64,000 nt of DNA from Sphaerotilus sulfidivorans (GCF_013426975.1 NZ_JACCPY010000011.1:1-64000), one strand, 5' to 3'; shown: positions 35,098-44,686, counted from the stretch's first letter. A program made the numbers and translations. The notes: generated from the letters alone by a model not told the origin.

Positions 35098-35847
35098 TCA
35101 GTGGATCAGCATGCCGCCGTTCACGTCGAGCGTGACGCCGGTGAGGTACTTGGCCAGATCGGAAGCCAGGAACACCACGCAGCCGGCCACATCCGCCGGC
35201 TCGCCGATGCGGTTGAGCGGGATCTGCTCGAGGATGCCCTTCATGCGGTCCTCCGGGATCAGGCCCTTGTTGATGTCGGTGGCGATCAGGCCCGGGGTGA
35301 CCGCATTGACACGGATGCCGTCGATGCCGAACTCGCGCGCCATCGCACGACCCAGGCCGAGCATGCCGGCCTTCGCGGCCGAGTAGTGCGGGCCGCCCAG
35401 GATGCCGCCGCCGCGCTGCGCGCTGACCGACGAGGTGTTGATGATCGAGCCCGATTTCTGCTCGCGCATCGCCGGGATCACCGCCTGCGACATGTAGAGC
35501 ATGCCGCGCAGGCTGACGTCGAGCACCGCGTCGTAGTCGGCGCCGGTGATGTCGAGCGTCTTGCGCGGCTGGGTGATGCCGGCGTTGTTGAACAGGATGT
35601 CGATGCGACCGAGCCTGGCCAGCACCTCGGCGGCGGCACGCTCGCAGGAGGCCTTGTCGGTCACGTCGGCGACGACGCCGAGGTGCTGCGGGCCGAGCTG
35701 GGCGGCAGCGCCGGCCGGGTCGGCGCGCTCCAGGTCGAGCAGCACGACGCGCGCGCCCTGTGCGGCCATCATCTTCGCGGTGGCGAAGCCCAGACCGTTG
35801 AGGCCGGCACCGCCGGTGATCAGGGCAACCTTGTCCTTGAGCAGCAT
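35098..35847 (-). CDS. SDR-family NAD(P)-dependent oxidoreductase
   Basis: This 249-aa classical SDR has the cofactor motif TGGAGLNGLG, which is two residues longer between glycines than the usual TGxxxGxG. It also has NNAG, SIINTSSVSAQRG and the catalytic HYSAAKAG (Tyr-x3-Lys), and ends YLTGVTLDVNGGML. It probably oxidises a polyol or sugar acid taken up by the TRAP system. The ATG at 35847 has AAGGAG 8 bases upstream; an ATG six bases earlier is too close to it. It is the first gene of the operon and divergent from a LysR regulator. Confidence 0.88.
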   Translation of the reverse strand: MLLKDKVALITGGAGLNGLGFATAKMMAAQGARVVLLDLERADPAGAAAQLGPQHLGVVADVTDKASCERAAAEVLARLGRIDILFNNAGITQPRKTLDITGADYDAVLDVSLRGMLYMSQAVIPAMREQKSGSIINTSSVSAQRGGGILGGPHYSAAKAGMLGLGRAMAREFGIDGIRVNAVTPGLIATDINKGLIPEDRMKGILEQIPLNRIGEPADVAGCVVFLASDLAKYLTGVTLDVNGGMLIH

Positions 35848-35962
35848 CTGCATGTCTCCTTGGGAAGAATCCGTCGTGGGGAAATCGCGGGGAAGGTGTT
35901 GGAAGTGACGCGATTCTTCGCAGGCACGGACATGACGACAAGCGATAGTATTTCAGGGTTAC

Positions 35963-35974
35963 ATGAAGGTTCAT
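35963..35974. promoter_or_regulatory. Inverted repeat in the SDR/LysR divergent promoter
   Basis: ATGAA and TTCAT flank GG, within an AT-richer stretch about 110 bases from both start codons. This is the position expected for the activation or repression site of the divergent LysR regulator. Confidence 0.4.
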
Positions 35975-36076
35975 CATGATGCGCTGCACCCGAGGGTTGT
36001 CCCGGTTGCCCCTTTGGCGTCAGGGCCGAGAGCCTTGCGCGCCCTGCCTTGTCTTCTCACGCACCTTCACCCGCCG

Positions 36077-36961
36077 ATGGCCCGACTCCCTCCCCTGCCC
36101 ACCCTGATCGCCTTCGAGGCGGTCGCGCGCCGGCGCAGCTTCGCGCTGGCCGCCGCCGAGCTGGCCCTGACGCCCTCGGCGGTCAGCCACCAGATCGCCC
36201 GGCTGGAGGACTTTCTCGGCGTGAAGCTCTTCGAGCGCTCGGCGCAGGGCGTGCAGCTCTCGGCGGCCGGGGAAGGCTATCTGCGGCGGGTGGGCGGCGC
36301 GCTGGGCGCCATCGGCGCGGCCACCGACGATGTGCGTCAGGGCGTGCGCAACAGCCTGTATGTGCACGCCAGCCCGAGCTTCGCCAGCCTGTGGCTGATG
36401 CCGCGGCTGGCCAGCTTCGCGCAGGAATGTCCGGGCATCTCGCTGTTCCTGTCGGCCTCGCCGACGCACAGCGACTTCGCGCTGGGTCAGGCCGACATCG
36501 ACATCCGCTACGGCGTGCCGCACTGGCCCGATCTGGTGGTGCGTCCGCTTTTCCAGGAGCAGATTCTGCCGCTGGCCAGCCCGGCCTTCATCGCCCGCCA
36601 CCGGCTGCGCCAGCCCGAGGAACTGCTGCACACCCCGCTGATCCAGAGCACGGTGAGCCTGGTGCAGTGGAGCGACTGGCTGGCCACCCGTGGCGTGACG
36701 CAGGCGCCCGAGCGCTTCGCGCTGCGCTTCGACCGCGCGCAGCTGGCGATGGATGCGGCGGTGCAGGGCCTGGGCGTGGCGCTGGAGAGCGCCACCATCG
36801 CCGCCAGCCACCTCGCCGAGGGCCGGCTGGCGCCGGTCTTCGATCCGCTCTGGGCGGTGAGCCTGCAGGCGCATTTCCTCGTCCACCCGGCCCGGCACGG
36901 CAAGCGGCCGGAGGTGGAGAGCTTCTGCGGCTGGATGATGGGGCAGGCGCAAGGCGCCTGA
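36077..36961 (+). CDS. LysR-family transcriptional regulator, GcvA-like
   Basis: This 294-aa regulator has an N-terminal winged helix with PTLIAFEAVARRRSFALAAA and ALTPSAVSHQIARLEDFLG, the pattern of the GcvA/AmpR branch. The co-inducer domain includes DIDIRYGVPHWPDL, also typical of that branch. The ATG at 36077 is chosen by family start; in-frame sequence from 35963 lies in the promoter region. It is divergent from the SDR-TRAP-transketolase operon and so its likely regulator. It ends against the convergent tkt-tal gene with a hairpin between them. Confidence 0.88.
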   Translation: MARLPPLPTLIAFEAVARRRSFALAAAELALTPSAVSHQIARLEDFLGVKLFERSAQGVQLSAAGEGYLRRVGGALGAIGAATDDVRQGVRNSLYVHASPSFASLWLMPRLASFAQECPGISLFLSASPTHSDFALGQADIDIRYGVPHWPDLVVRPLFQEQILPLASPAFIARHRLRQPEELLHTPLIQSTVSLVQWSDWLATRGVTQAPERFALRFDRAQLAMDAAVQGLGVALESATIAASHLAEGRLAPVFDPLWAVSLQAHFLVHPARHGKRPEVESFCGWMMGQAQGA

Positions 36962-36996
36962 GCCTGCCCTGCGGCCCGAAGGCCGGACCGCTCAGG
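36957..36996. terminator. Bidirectional hairpin between lysR and the tkt-tal fusion
   Basis: CCTGAGC (36957) pairs with GCTCAGG (36990), and inside it CGGCC pairs with GGCCG around the tetraloop CGAA. It covers both stop codons of the convergent genes. There is no T tract on either side. Confidence 0.5.
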
Positions 36997-39900
36997 CCAC
37001 CGCTGCCATCAGCCGCTCGAAGGCCTGCTCGAACTGCGCCAGGCCTTCGGCCTGCAGCTGCTCGCCCAGCAGGTCGAGGTCGATGCCGCAGCGGGCGGCC
37101 GCGGCCAGGGTGGCGCGGGCCTCGGGCAGTGTGGCGTCGAGCGTGCGCGCGGCCTGGCCGTGGTCGGCGAAGGCGGCCATCGTCGCATCGGGCACGGTGT
37201 CGACGGTGTCGGGGCCGATCAGCGCCTCGACATAGCGGGTGTCGCGCCAGGCCGGGTTCTTCACGCCGGTGCTGGCCCACAGGCAGGACGGCGGACGGGC
37301 GCCGGCCGCGCGCAGCCCGGCGAACTCGCTGCCGCCGAAGCGGTCCAGCCACAGCGCGTAGGCATTGCGGGCGTTGGCGATGCCGACCTCGCCGCGCAGG
37401 GCCTCGGATCCGGCCGGCAGCAGGCGGTCGACCCACGTGTCGACCCGGCTGACGAACAGGCTGGCCACCGAGCGCACCCGGTCCACCGGCAGGCCGCGCT
37501 CCTGGCGTTTGCGCAGGCCCAGCGCGCAGGCCTCGAAGACCTGGAGCAGCTGGCGCGGCGAGAAGATCAGCGTGACGTTGATGTTGATGCCGTCCGCCAC
37601 CGCGTCGGCGATCGCGTCCAGGCACTCCGGCGTGGCCGGGATCTTGATCATCGCGTTGGCGCGGCCGATCTCGGCCCACAGGCGGCGCGCAGCCGCCAGC
37701 GTGCCGGCGCCGTCGCGCGACAGCCGCGGCGAGACCTCGAAGCTGACGAAGCCGGCGTCGCCTGCCGTGCGCTCGTGCAGCGGGCGGAGCACGTCGCAGG
37801 CGGCCTGCACGTCGGCAACGGCCAGGCGCTCGAAGCGGCGTTCCAGGTCCGGCTCCTCGGCGCGCAGCTGCGCCAGCGCCGGCGCGTAGGCCGTGTCCGA
37901 CGCGAAGGCCTGCGCGAAGATCGCCGGGTTGCTGGTGACGCCGGCGATGCCGTGATCGTCGATCCAGCGCTGCAGCGCGCCGCTGGCCACCAGCGTGCGC
38001 GAGAGCTGGTCCAGCCAGATCTGCTGGCCGTGGCGCGCGACCGCCTTGAGCGGGCTGTCCAGGCCGAGCACGCGCAGGCCGGCCGCCGTGACGGCCTCGG
38101 CGGTGATGCCGAAGTGCTGGAACAGCGCCGGCGCCGGGGCCGATTCGCCGAAGCTGTCCAGGCCGACCACCGCGCCATCCAGCCCGACGATCTCGCGCCA
38201 GCTCGAGGTGGCGCCGGCCTCGACCGCCACGCGCGGCACGCCGGCCGGCAGCACCGCTTCGCGCCAGGCGGCGTCCTGCGCCTTGAAGGCGAACAGCGAC
38301 GGCAGCGAGACGACGCGAGCGCGCACGCCGCGCGCGGCGAGCTGCTCGCGCGCCTGCACCGCCAGCTGCACCTCGCTGCCGGTGGCGACCAGCACGAGCT
38401 GCGGGCGCAGGCCCTGGGCTTCGCCCTCGGCCGGCAGCAGCACATAGCCGCCGCGGGCGACGGCCGCAAGCTGCGCGGCGTCGCGCGGCTGGTGCGCCAG
38501 GTTCTGGCGGCTCAGGATCAGGCAGGTCGGGTGCGCCGTCGACTGCAGCGCGGCGGCCCAGGCAGCGCGCGTCTCGACCGCGTCGCAGGGGCGCCAGACG
38601 TCCATGTTCGGGATCAGGCGCAGCGTGGCGGTCTGCTCGACCGGCTGGTGGGTCGGGCCGTCCTCGCCCAGGCCGATCGAGTCGTGCGTGAAGACCTGGA
38701 TGACCGGCTGCTTCATCAGCGCGGCCATGCGCAGCGCGTTGCGGGCGTACTCGCTGAACATCAGGAAGGTGCCGCCGAAGACGCGGAAGCCCCCGTGCAG
38801 CGACACGCCGTTCATCACGGCGGCCATGCCGAACTCGCGCACGCCGTAGTGCAGGTAGTTGCCACCCTGGCCGGCGCGCAGGCGCTCGGGTGTCACCGAC
38901 ACGCAGCCCGGCCAGTTCGTCAGATTGGAGCCGGTCAGGTCGGCCGAGCCGCCGAGCAGCTCGGGCAGCGCCGGCGCGAAGGCGGCGATCGATTCCTGGC
39001 TGGCCTTGCGGCTGGCGACGGTGGCGGCGCGCTCGGCGGCTTCTGCCACCGCACGCTCGGCCAGCGCGGCGAAGCCTTCTGGCAGATCGCCGGCCAGGCG
39101 GCGCTCCAGCTCGGCGGCCAGGCCGGGGTGGGCGGCGGCATAGGCATCGAAACGGCGCTGCCAGTCGCTGCGGGCGGCCTGGCCCTGTTCGCGGGCGTCC
39201 CATCCGGCGCGCACGTCCTCGGGAATCTCGAAGGGGCCGTGCGCCCAGCCCAGCGCCGCCTTGGTCGCGGCGATCTCGGCCGCGCCCAGCGGCGCGCCGT
39301 GGCTGTCGTGCGTGCCGGCCTTGTTCGGCGAGCCGAAGCCGATCGTGGTGCGGCAGCAGATCAGCGTCGGACGGGCGGTCTCGGCCTTGGCTTGCGAAAT
39401 GGCGGCATCGAGCGCGGCGCTGTCATGCCCGTCGACGCCGCGCACCACATGCCAGCCGTAGGCCTCGAAGCGGCCGGGAATGTCCTCGCTGAACCAGCCT
39501 TCGACATGGCCGTCGATCGAGATGCCGTTGTCGTCCCAGAAGGCGGTCAGCTTGCCCAGGCCCCAGGTGCCGGCCAGCGCGCAGGCCTCGTGGCTGACGC
39601 CCTCCATCAGGCAGCCGTCGCCCAGGAAGGCCCAGGTGCGGTGGTCGATGACCGCATGGCCGGGGCGGTTGAATTCGGCGGCGAGCAGCTTTTCCGCCAG
39701 CGCCATGCCGACCGCGTTGGCGATGCCCTGCCCCAGCGGGCCGGTGGTGGTCTCGACGCCCGGCGCGTAGCCCAGTTCCGGGTGGCCCGGCGTGCGGCTG
39801 TGCAGCTGGCGGAAGGCCTTCAGGTCGTCGATCGACAGGTCGTAGCCGCTCAGGTGCAGCAGCCCGTAGAGCAGCATCGAGCCGTGGCCGTTCGAGAGCA

Positions 39901-40087
39901 CGAAGCGGTCGCGGTCGGCCCAGCCGGGCGTGGCCGGGTCGTGCTTCAGGTGATGGCGCCAGAGCGCCTCGGCGATGTCGGCCATGCCCATCGGCATGCC
40001 GGGGTGGCCGGAGTTGGCCTGCTGGACGGCGTCCATCGCCAGCGCGCGCAGCGCGTGGGCCAGTGGGGTGCGGGAAGGTCCGGTCAT
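36992..40087 (-). CDS. Transketolase-transaldolase fusion protein
   Basis: This 1031-aa bifunctional enzyme has residues 1-~675 as a full transketolase: [13 protein letters not shown] (26-38), the ThDP motif GDGCLMEG...DDN (156-187), the catalytic glutamate E418 in REFGM, and [11 protein letters not shown]-like [11 protein letters not shown] near 475. A linker of only a few residues leads into transaldolase (about 678-1031) with GVTSNPAIF (716-724) and the Schiff-base lysine K815 in MIKIPAT. Both sets of active-site residues are intact. It would join the two sugar-shuffling reactions of the non-oxidative pentose phosphate pathway. It is 16 bases downstream of the DhaK-DhaL kinase, and the sequence before its ATG lacks a clear ribosome site, so coupling to the kinase is likely. 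Confidence 0.93.
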   Translation of the reverse strand: MTGPSRTPLAHALRALAMDAVQQANSGHPGMPMGMADIAEALWRHHLKHDPATPGWADRDRFVLSNGHGSMLLYGLLHLSGYDLSIDDLKAFRQLHSRTPGHPELGYAPGVETTTGPLGQGIANAVGMALAEKLLAAEFNRPGHAVIDHRTWAFLGDGCLMEGVSHEACALAGTWGLGKLTAFWDDNGISIDGHVEGWFSEDIPGRFEAYGWHVVRGVDGHDSAALDAAISQAKAETARPTLICCRTTIGFGSPNKAGTHDSHGAPLGAAEIAATKAALGWAHGPFEIPEDVRAGWDAREQGQAARSDWQRRFDAYAAAHPGLAAELERRLAGDLPEGFAALAERAVAEAAERAATVASRKASQESIAAFAPALPELLGGSADLTGSNLTNWPGCVSVTPERLRAGQGGNYLHYGVREFGMAAVMNGVSLHGGFRVFGGTFLMFSEYARNALRMAALMKQPVIQVFTHDSIGLGEDGPTHQPVEQTATLRLIPNMDVWRPCDAVETRAAWAAALQSTAHPTCLILSRQNLAHQPRDAAQLAAVARGGYVLLPAEGEAQGLRPQLVLVATGSEVQLAVQAREQLAARGVRARVVSLPSLFAFKAQDAAWREAVLPAGVPRVAVEAGATSSWREIVGLDGAVVGLDSFGESAPAPALFQHFGITAEAVTAAGLRVLGLDSPLKAVARHGQQIWLDQLSRTLVASGALQRWIDDHGIAGVTSNPAIFAQAFASDTAYAPALAQLRAEEPDLERRFERLAVADVQAACDVLRPLHERTAGDAGFVSFEVSPRLSRDGAGTLAAARRLWAEIGRANAMIKIPATPECLDAIADAVADGININVTLIFSPRQLLQVFEACALGLRKRQERGLPVDRVRSVASLFVSRVDTWVDRLLPAGSEALRGEVGIANARNAYALWLDRFGGSEFAGLRAAGARPPSCLWASTGVKNPAWRDTRYVEALIGPDTVDTVPDATMAAFADHGQAARTLDATLPEARATLAAAARCGIDLDLLGEQLQAEGLAQFEQAFERLMAAVA

Positions 40088-40103
40088 CGTCGGTAAGGAG
40101 GGT

Positions 40104-41873
40104 TCAGGAGGGCAACTTGGTGCTGAGGGCCTGCGCCATCGCGCGCAGGATCAGCCAGCAGGAGGTGGCGCCGGCGTCGAGCACGCCGATCGAGCGCGCG
40201 CCCAGCCGCGCCGAGCGGCCGATGCGGGCCTGCAGGTTCTTGGTGCTGTCCTTGCCGGCTTCGGCCGCGGCGCTCATGGCCTGCAGCGCGGCGGCGAAGG
40301 TGCTGCCGCCGGCCAGCGCCTCGCGGTAGGCCGCCAGCGCCGGCACCAGCGTGTCGATCAGCGTCTTGTCGCCGACCTGCGCGTTGCCCATGCCCTGCAC
40401 ATTGGCCACCGCCGCGGCCAGCGCGTCGCCGAACAGCGCCGCGTCCATCTGCGGCTGGCCGTCGAGCGTGTCGACGAAGCCGAGGAAGAAGCGGCCATAG
40501 AGCGGCCCCATCGAGCCGCCGATGTCGTCCATCAGCGCCTTGGCGAGCTGCTCGAAGGCGGCCGGCAGCGCTGCGGCCTGCGCGCCCAGCGCGTCCAGCC
40601 GCGTGCCGCAGCCGGTGAAGCCCTTGGCCATGTTGATGCCGTGGTCGCCGTCGCCGATCAGGCCGTCGATCTCGGAGAGGAACTGGCGGTGCTCGACGAT
40701 GGTGGCGATCAGCGCGCGCACCACGTCGCCGCTGGTGCTCAGGTCGACGGCCGGTCCGCTGATCGTGCGGGCGGCGACGGTGCGGGCGATGTTCTCGCCC
40801 TGCGCGGCGGCGGTGCGCTCGCCCGCAGCGGCCGCGTTGGCGCTGAAGTCGCGCGCGGTGCGCTCGCCCGTCACCGTCAGGCCGACCGAGCGGCACGGCG
40901 CCTTCAGCAGAGTCTCCAGCTCGTCGTCGAGCTGCATGACGGTCAGCGTCACGCCCATCATCTCCAGCGAGCTGAACAGGTTGCCGACGAAGCTGACCGC
41001 CACCGTGATGCCGCGCTCGCGCAGGCGCTTCTCGACCTCGCCGTAGAGGATGTACTGCTCCATCAGCGGCGTGGCGCCCAGGCCGCTGATCAGCACCGCG
41101 ACCCGGTTGCCGGCCACGAAGGGCAGATCCGGCACGACGATGTCCAGCATCATCTCGGCCATCTCGGCGGCGCTGACGGTGGCGCGCACGTCGATGCCCG
41201 GCTCGCCGTGGTGGCCGATGCCGACCTCCATCGTGCCGTGCTCGATGTGGAAGTTGGCGTGGCCGACCGCCGGGATCACGCAGGCCGACAGGCCGATGCC
41301 GACCGAGCGGGTGCGGTCGATGGCCTTCTGCGCCGCCGTGATCACCTCGTCGAGGCTGGCGCCGGTATCGGCCTTGGCGCTGCCGACCTTCCACATCAGG
41401 ATCTCGCCGGCGACGCCGCGGCGCTTGGCCTCGTCGCCTTTCGGGGCCGAGGCCACGTCGTCGTTGGCCACCACGGCACGCACCGTGATGCCTTCGCGCG
41501 CGGCCATGCCGGCGGCCATCTTCACGTTCATGTTGTCGCCGGCATAGTTGCCGTACAGGCAGGCCACGCCGGCGCCGCCGTCGGCCGCGCGCATCGCGTC
41601 CATGAAGCTCTTGGCGGTAGGCGACGAGAAGATCTCGCCGACCGCCACCGCATCCACCAGGCCGTCGCCGACGTAGCCCAGGAAGGCCGGCTCGTGGCCC
41701 GAGCCGCCGCCGGTGACGATGCCGACCTTGCCGCGCTCGGGCGCCTGCACCCGCTGCACGACGCGCGGGTTGTCGGCGCTGGCACGCACGGTGTCGGCAT
41801 GCGCGGCCAGCCAGCCGACCAGCATGTCCTCGACGACGAGTTCGGGCTGATTGATGACGCGGTTCATCGACAT
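40104..41873 (-). CDS. Dihydroxyacetone-kinase-type ketose kinase (DhaK-DhaL fusion)
   Basis: This 589-aa ATP-dependent kinase has residues 1-~335 as the DhaK domain, with [15 protein letters not shown] and the substrate-binding histidine region [12 protein letters not shown]. Residues ~385-589 are the DhaL nucleotide domain with [13 protein letters not shown]. Fused enzymes of this build phosphorylate dihydroxyacetone, but in sugar clusters close relatives act on L- or D-erythrulose or D-apulose. Divergence from an RpiB-type isomerase and linkage to tkt-tal favour a tetrulose or branched pentulose. AGGAG precedes the ATG. Confidence 0.9.
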   Translation of the reverse strand: MSMNRVINQPELVVEDMLVGWLAAHADTVRASADNPRVVQRVQAPERGKVGIVTGGGSGHEPAFLGYVGDGLVDAVAVGEIFSSPTAKSFMDAMRAADGGAGVACLYGNYAGDNMNVKMAAGMAAREGITVRAVVANDDVASAPKGDEAKRRGVAGEILMWKVGSAKADTGASLDEVITAAQKAIDRTRSVGIGLSACVIPAVGHANFHIEHGTMEVGIGHHGEPGIDVRATVSAAEMAEMMLDIVVPDLPFVAGNRVAVLISGLGATPLMEQYILYGEVEKRLRERGITVAVSFVGNLFSSLEMMGVTLTVMQLDDELETLLKAPCRSVGLTVTGERTARDFSANAAAAGERTAAAQGENIARTVAARTISGPAVDLSTSGDVVRALIATIVEHRQFLSEIDGLIGDGDHGINMAKGFTGCGTRLDALGAQAAALPAAFEQLAKALMDDIGGSMGPLYGRFFLGFVDTLDGQPQMDAALFGDALAAAVANVQGMGNAQVGDKTLIDTLVPALAAYREALAGGSTFAAALQAMSAAAEAGKDSTKNLQARIGRSARLGARSIGVLDAGATSCWLILRAMAQALSTKLPS

Positions 41874-42175
41874 GAGGGAAGTCTCCTGGGAAGGCGTGAA
41901 TTCGAATCGGTTTGCGTACAGGTCTGCACAAAGGTCTGCGCAAATGTAATAACCATTGATCTAATGCGCAACCCGGAATTCCCCATGCCATCGATACGCT
42001 CATGCAGATCCCGGTGCGTTCGTCAGAAATCAGGCCTATCACGCCCGAAAGACCGGCGACATGGCGCCGACCCTCGGTTAATCATTCGATCATGCGCTTG
42101 ACATTCGCTCATTGCATGTGAGCCAATAACCGTGCACTGAGCAAATGACCGGGCCTCGGCCCTCAGGAGACTTCC
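41874..42175. promoter_or_regulatory. Divergent promoter region between the ketose kinase and rpiB, with repeats
   Basis: This 302-base gap is AT-richer than its surroundings and holds no gene. A short element CTG(C/A)(A/G)CAAA(T/G)G occurs three times, at 41924-41934, 41936-41946 and 42137-42147, the first two in tandem with a 12-base period. An inverted repeat ATTCGCTCA / TGAGCCAAT (8 of 9 pairs) lies at 42103-42127. These are candidate sites for the SorC regulator encoded downstream of rpiB. Confidence 0.5.
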
Positions 42176-42631
42176 ATGAAGATCGCGATCGGCTGCGACG
42201 AGGCAGCCTGGGACATGAAGCAGGCGATCGGCGCCGAACTGCGCCGCCAAGGCCATGAGGTGATCGACCACGGCACGCACGACGGCGCGCCGGTGCTCTA
42301 TCCGGACATCGCCGTGGCGGTGGCCGAAGGCGTGGCACGCGGCGAGGCCGAGCGCGGCCTGCTGTTCTGCGGCACCGGCATCGGCATGGCGATCTCGGCC
42401 AACAAGGTGCCGGGCATCCGCGCCGCGCAGGCGCACGACACCTACTCGGCCGAGCGCGCCAGCAAGAGCAACGACGCGCAGATCATCACCATCGGCGCGC
42501 GCGTGGTGGGGCTGGAGCTGGCCAAGGCGATCGTGCAGGCCTTCATCGGCAGCCGCTTCGAGCCGCGCTCGCTGCCCAAGATCGAGGCGCTGGCGGCGCA
42601 CGAGACCCGGCTGCGCGGCAGCGCCTGCTGA
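42176..42631 (+). CDS. RpiB/LacAB-family sugar-phosphate isomerase
   Basis: This 151-aa isomerase of the ribose-5-phosphate isomerase B family has the catalytic cysteine region LLFCGTGIGMAISANK (C65) and SKSNDAQIITIGARVVG. The usual N-terminal SDHAG motif reads C7-D8-E9-A10-A11, so the phosphate-site histidine is a glutamate, hinting at a substrate other than ribose 5-phosphate. Members of this family convert D-erythrulose 4-phosphate to D-erythrose 4-phosphate in tetritol pathways, which fits the divergent ketose kinase. GGAG lies 6 bases before the ATG. Confidence 0.87.
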   Translation: MKIAIGCDEAAWDMKQAIGAELRRQGHEVIDHGTHDGAPVLYPDIAVAVAEGVARGEAERGLLFCGTGIGMAISANKVPGIRAAQAHDTYSAERASKSNDAQIITIGARVVGLELAKAIVQAFIGSRFEPRSLPKIEALAAHETRLRGSAC

Positions 42632-42686
42632 GCGCATCCGCGCAGTGCCGCCAGCGACGCTCTCGCCCGGCCGCACAATCACGGCC

Positions 42687-43712
42687 ATGAGCACCCGCGC
42701 CCCCAGTCCGTCCCCAGCCCCCGGCCCTTCCAGCTTTTCCGCCGCGTCCTCCTCGACCTCGATGAGCACCGAGGAGCTGACCCGCATCGCCACGCTCTAC
42801 TACGTCGACGGCCAGACGCAGGAGGAGCTCTCGCGTCGCTTCGGCATCAGCCGCGCCACCGTCGGGCGCATGCTGAAGAAGGCGCAGGATCTGGGCATCG
42901 TCGAGATCCGGGTGCAGCACCATCCTTCGCTCACGGTCGATCTGGAGCGCGAGCTGGTGCGCCGCTTCGGCATCAGCCGCGCGCTGCTGTCGGTCGACCA
43001 TGCCGATGCCGAGAAGCAGCGCGCGCTGCTGGCCGCGCTGGTGGCCACCTGGCTGGACCGCAACCTCAGCGACGGCGCGATCGTGGCGGTCGGCATGGGC
43101 CGCAACGTCAGCGCGGTCAGCGAGCACGCGATGCCGGCCACGCGCCGGGCGGCGACCTTCGTCTGCGCCATCGGCGGCAGCTACCGCGGCGGCGAGACGA
43201 TGAACCCCGACCACATCTGCCGCCGGCTGGCCGCGCGCTTCGGCGGCGAGAGCGAGACGCTCTACGCGCCGGCGATGGTCGACGACATCACGCTGCGCGC
43301 CGCGCTGCTGGAGAACGACACCGTGCGCCAGACGCTGGACAAGGCGCGTCGCGCCGACATCGCGCTGGTGGGCATCGGCGACATGAGCGAGGACAGCAAC
43401 ATGGTGCGCATGGGCTGGTTCAGCGCGCAGGAGATCACCGAGGCCAAGCGCCAGGGCATCGTCGGCGACGTGATGGGCTATGACTTCATCGACATCCACG
43501 GCCGCTCGGCGATGGGGCCGATCCAGGGCCGGGTGGTCGGCCTGAGCACCCAGGACCTGACGCGCATTCCCAACGTCATCGCGATCGCCGGCGAATCGAG
43601 CAAGACCACCGCGATCCTGGGCGCGCTGCGCACCGGCACGATCAACACGCTGGCCACCACCGCCACCAACGCGATGGCGGTGCTGCATCTGGACGACGCG
43701 ACCCGGCGCTGA
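42687..43712 (+). CDS. SorC-family sugar-binding transcriptional regulator
   Basis: This 341-aa regulator has an N-terminal helix-turn-helix (ATLYYVDGQTQEELSRRFG, then ISRATVGRMLKKA) and a long sugar-phosphate-binding domain containing VAVGMGRN, VCAIGGSYRGG and the late VIAIAGESSKTTAILGALRTG. SorC regulators respond to phosphorylated sugars. The Ser/Pro-rich first ~25 residues could be spurious, and a start at 42762 is an alternative. It follows rpiB by 55 bases and likely controls the divergent kinase and rpiB promoters. Confidence 0.85.
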   Translation: MSTRAPSPSPAPGPSSFSAASSSTSMSTEELTRIATLYYVDGQTQEELSRRFGISRATVGRMLKKAQDLGIVEIRVQHHPSLTVDLERELVRRFGISRALLSVDHADAEKQRALLAALVATWLDRNLSDGAIVAVGMGRNVSAVSEHAMPATRRAATFVCAIGGSYRGGETMNPDHICRRLAARFGGESETLYAPAMVDDITLRAALLENDTVRQTLDKARRADIALVGIGDMSEDSNMVRMGWFSAQEITEAKRQGIVGDVMGYDFIDIHGRSAMGPIQGRVVGLSTQDLTRIPNVIAIAGESSKTTAILGALRTGTINTLATTATNAMAVLHLDDATRR

Positions 43713-43791
43713 AGTCCGCAGACCCGGCCACCCGGCCGGGATGTCCGCATCCGGGGCCGTCGGCCTGTCATCATTCATTCAAATATTTCCA

Positions 43792-43808
43792 CCATAATGG
43801 AATTATGG
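43792..43808. promoter_or_regulatory. Inverted repeat overlapping the arsR start codon, candidate ArsR operator
   Basis: CCATAAT and ATTATGG flank GGA, and the right arm includes the ATG of arsR (43805). CATAAT also reads as a possible -10 hexamer, so the message may have a very short leader. The whole region is AT-rich compared with the rest of the window. Confidence 0.55.
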
Positions 43809-44125
43809 AAGATGAAGAAGTCGTTCGCCTGCTGGCCGCGCTGGCCCAGCCCCACCGCCTGCGGGCCTTTCGGGCCCTGGTCGTCGCCGGACCCGAGGGA
43901 CTGACGCCGGGCGTGCTGGCCGAGCAGCTCGGCCTGCCGGCCGCCACGCTGTCCTTCCACCTGAAGGAAATGCTCCATGCCGGCCTGATCGGCTGCACCC
44001 GCGACGGGCGTCATCTGATCTATCGGGCCGACTTCGTGCGCATGAACACGCTGCTCGCCTTCCTGAGCGCCAACTGCTGTGCTGGCCAGCCCTGCGGGCT
44101 GACCGCTCCGTCCTGCAACTGCTGA
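43805..44125 (+). CDS. arsR: ArsR-family arsenite-responsive repressor
   Basis: This 106-aa winged-helix SmtB/ArsR protein has LLAALAQPHRLRAFRALVVAG and the recognition helix LGLPAATLSFHLKEMLHAGL. It lacks the CxC of the E. coli type in the recognition helix. Instead the C-terminus has C91-C92, C97 and C104-x-C106, like the CC...C arsenite site of the Acidithiobacillus-type ArsR. It opens the ars operon and should release an operator overlapping its own start when As(III) binds. The first arsC follows after 12 bases. Confidence 0.9.
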   Translation: MEDEEVVRLLAALAQPHRLRAFRALVVAGPEGLTPGVLAEQLGLPAATLSFHLKEMLHAGLIGCTRDGRHLIYRADFVRMNTLLAFLSANCCAGQPCGLTAPSCNC

Positions 44126-44137
44126 GGTCCGATCGCC

Positions 44138-44635
44138 ATGTCCGAACGCATCCACAACATCCTGTTTCTCTGCACCGGCAATTCCGCCCGCTCCATCCTG
44201 GCCGAGGCGCTGATGAACCAGCTCGGCCGCGAGCGCGGCTTCCGTGCCTTCTCGGCCGGCAGCCATCCGCGCGGCAGCGTGCATCCGGCCGCGCTGGAGC
44301 TGCTCGCATCGCGCGGCCTGCCCACCGAGGGACTGCGCAGCAAGGGCTGGGAGGAATTCGCCGCGCCCGACGCGCCCGCGCTGGACTTCGTGTTCACCGT
44401 CTGCGACCAGGCCGCCGGCGAGGTCTGCCCGGTCTGGCCAGGCCAGCCGGTGACCGCGCACTGGGGCCAGCCGGATCCGGCAGCCGTCAGCGCGCCGGAG
44501 GCCGCGGTGCGCAAGGCCTTCCTGGATGCCTTCGTGACGCTGCAGCGCCGCATCGAGCTGATGCTGGCCCTGCCGCTGCAGCGGCTCGACGCGCTGTCGC
44601 TGCGCCGCGAGGTCGACCGCATCGGCCAGCAGTGA
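44138..44635 (+). CDS. arsC: Arsenate reductase, LMW-phosphatase type (copy 1)
   Basis: This 165-aa arsenate reductase of the low-molecular-weight tyrosine phosphatase fold has the phosphate loop C12-TGNSAR-S. Redox cysteines C89 and C97 in TVCDQAAGEVC match the Cys10/82/89 triad of thioredoxin-linked ArsC. It reduces arsenate to arsenite. A second, diverged copy follows 51 bases downstream. Confidence 0.92.
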   Translation: MSERIHNILFLCTGNSARSILAEALMNQLGRERGFRAFSAGSHPRGSVHPAALELLASRGLPTEGLRSKGWEEFAAPDAPALDFVFTVCDQAAGEVCPVWPGQPVTAHWGQPDPAAVSAPEAAVRKAFLDAFVTLQRRIELMLALPLQRLDALSLRREVDRIGQQ

Positions 44636-44686
44636 AGCCAGCAGCGAAGGCCGCATGAACCAGCCCCCCCGAGAAGATCACCGCCC

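Noticed and set aside
37160-40096. A 978-codon plus-strand frame opposite the tkt-tal fusion
   Set aside because: It is a shadow of the fusion, in which conserved catalytic motifs are found only on the minus strand.
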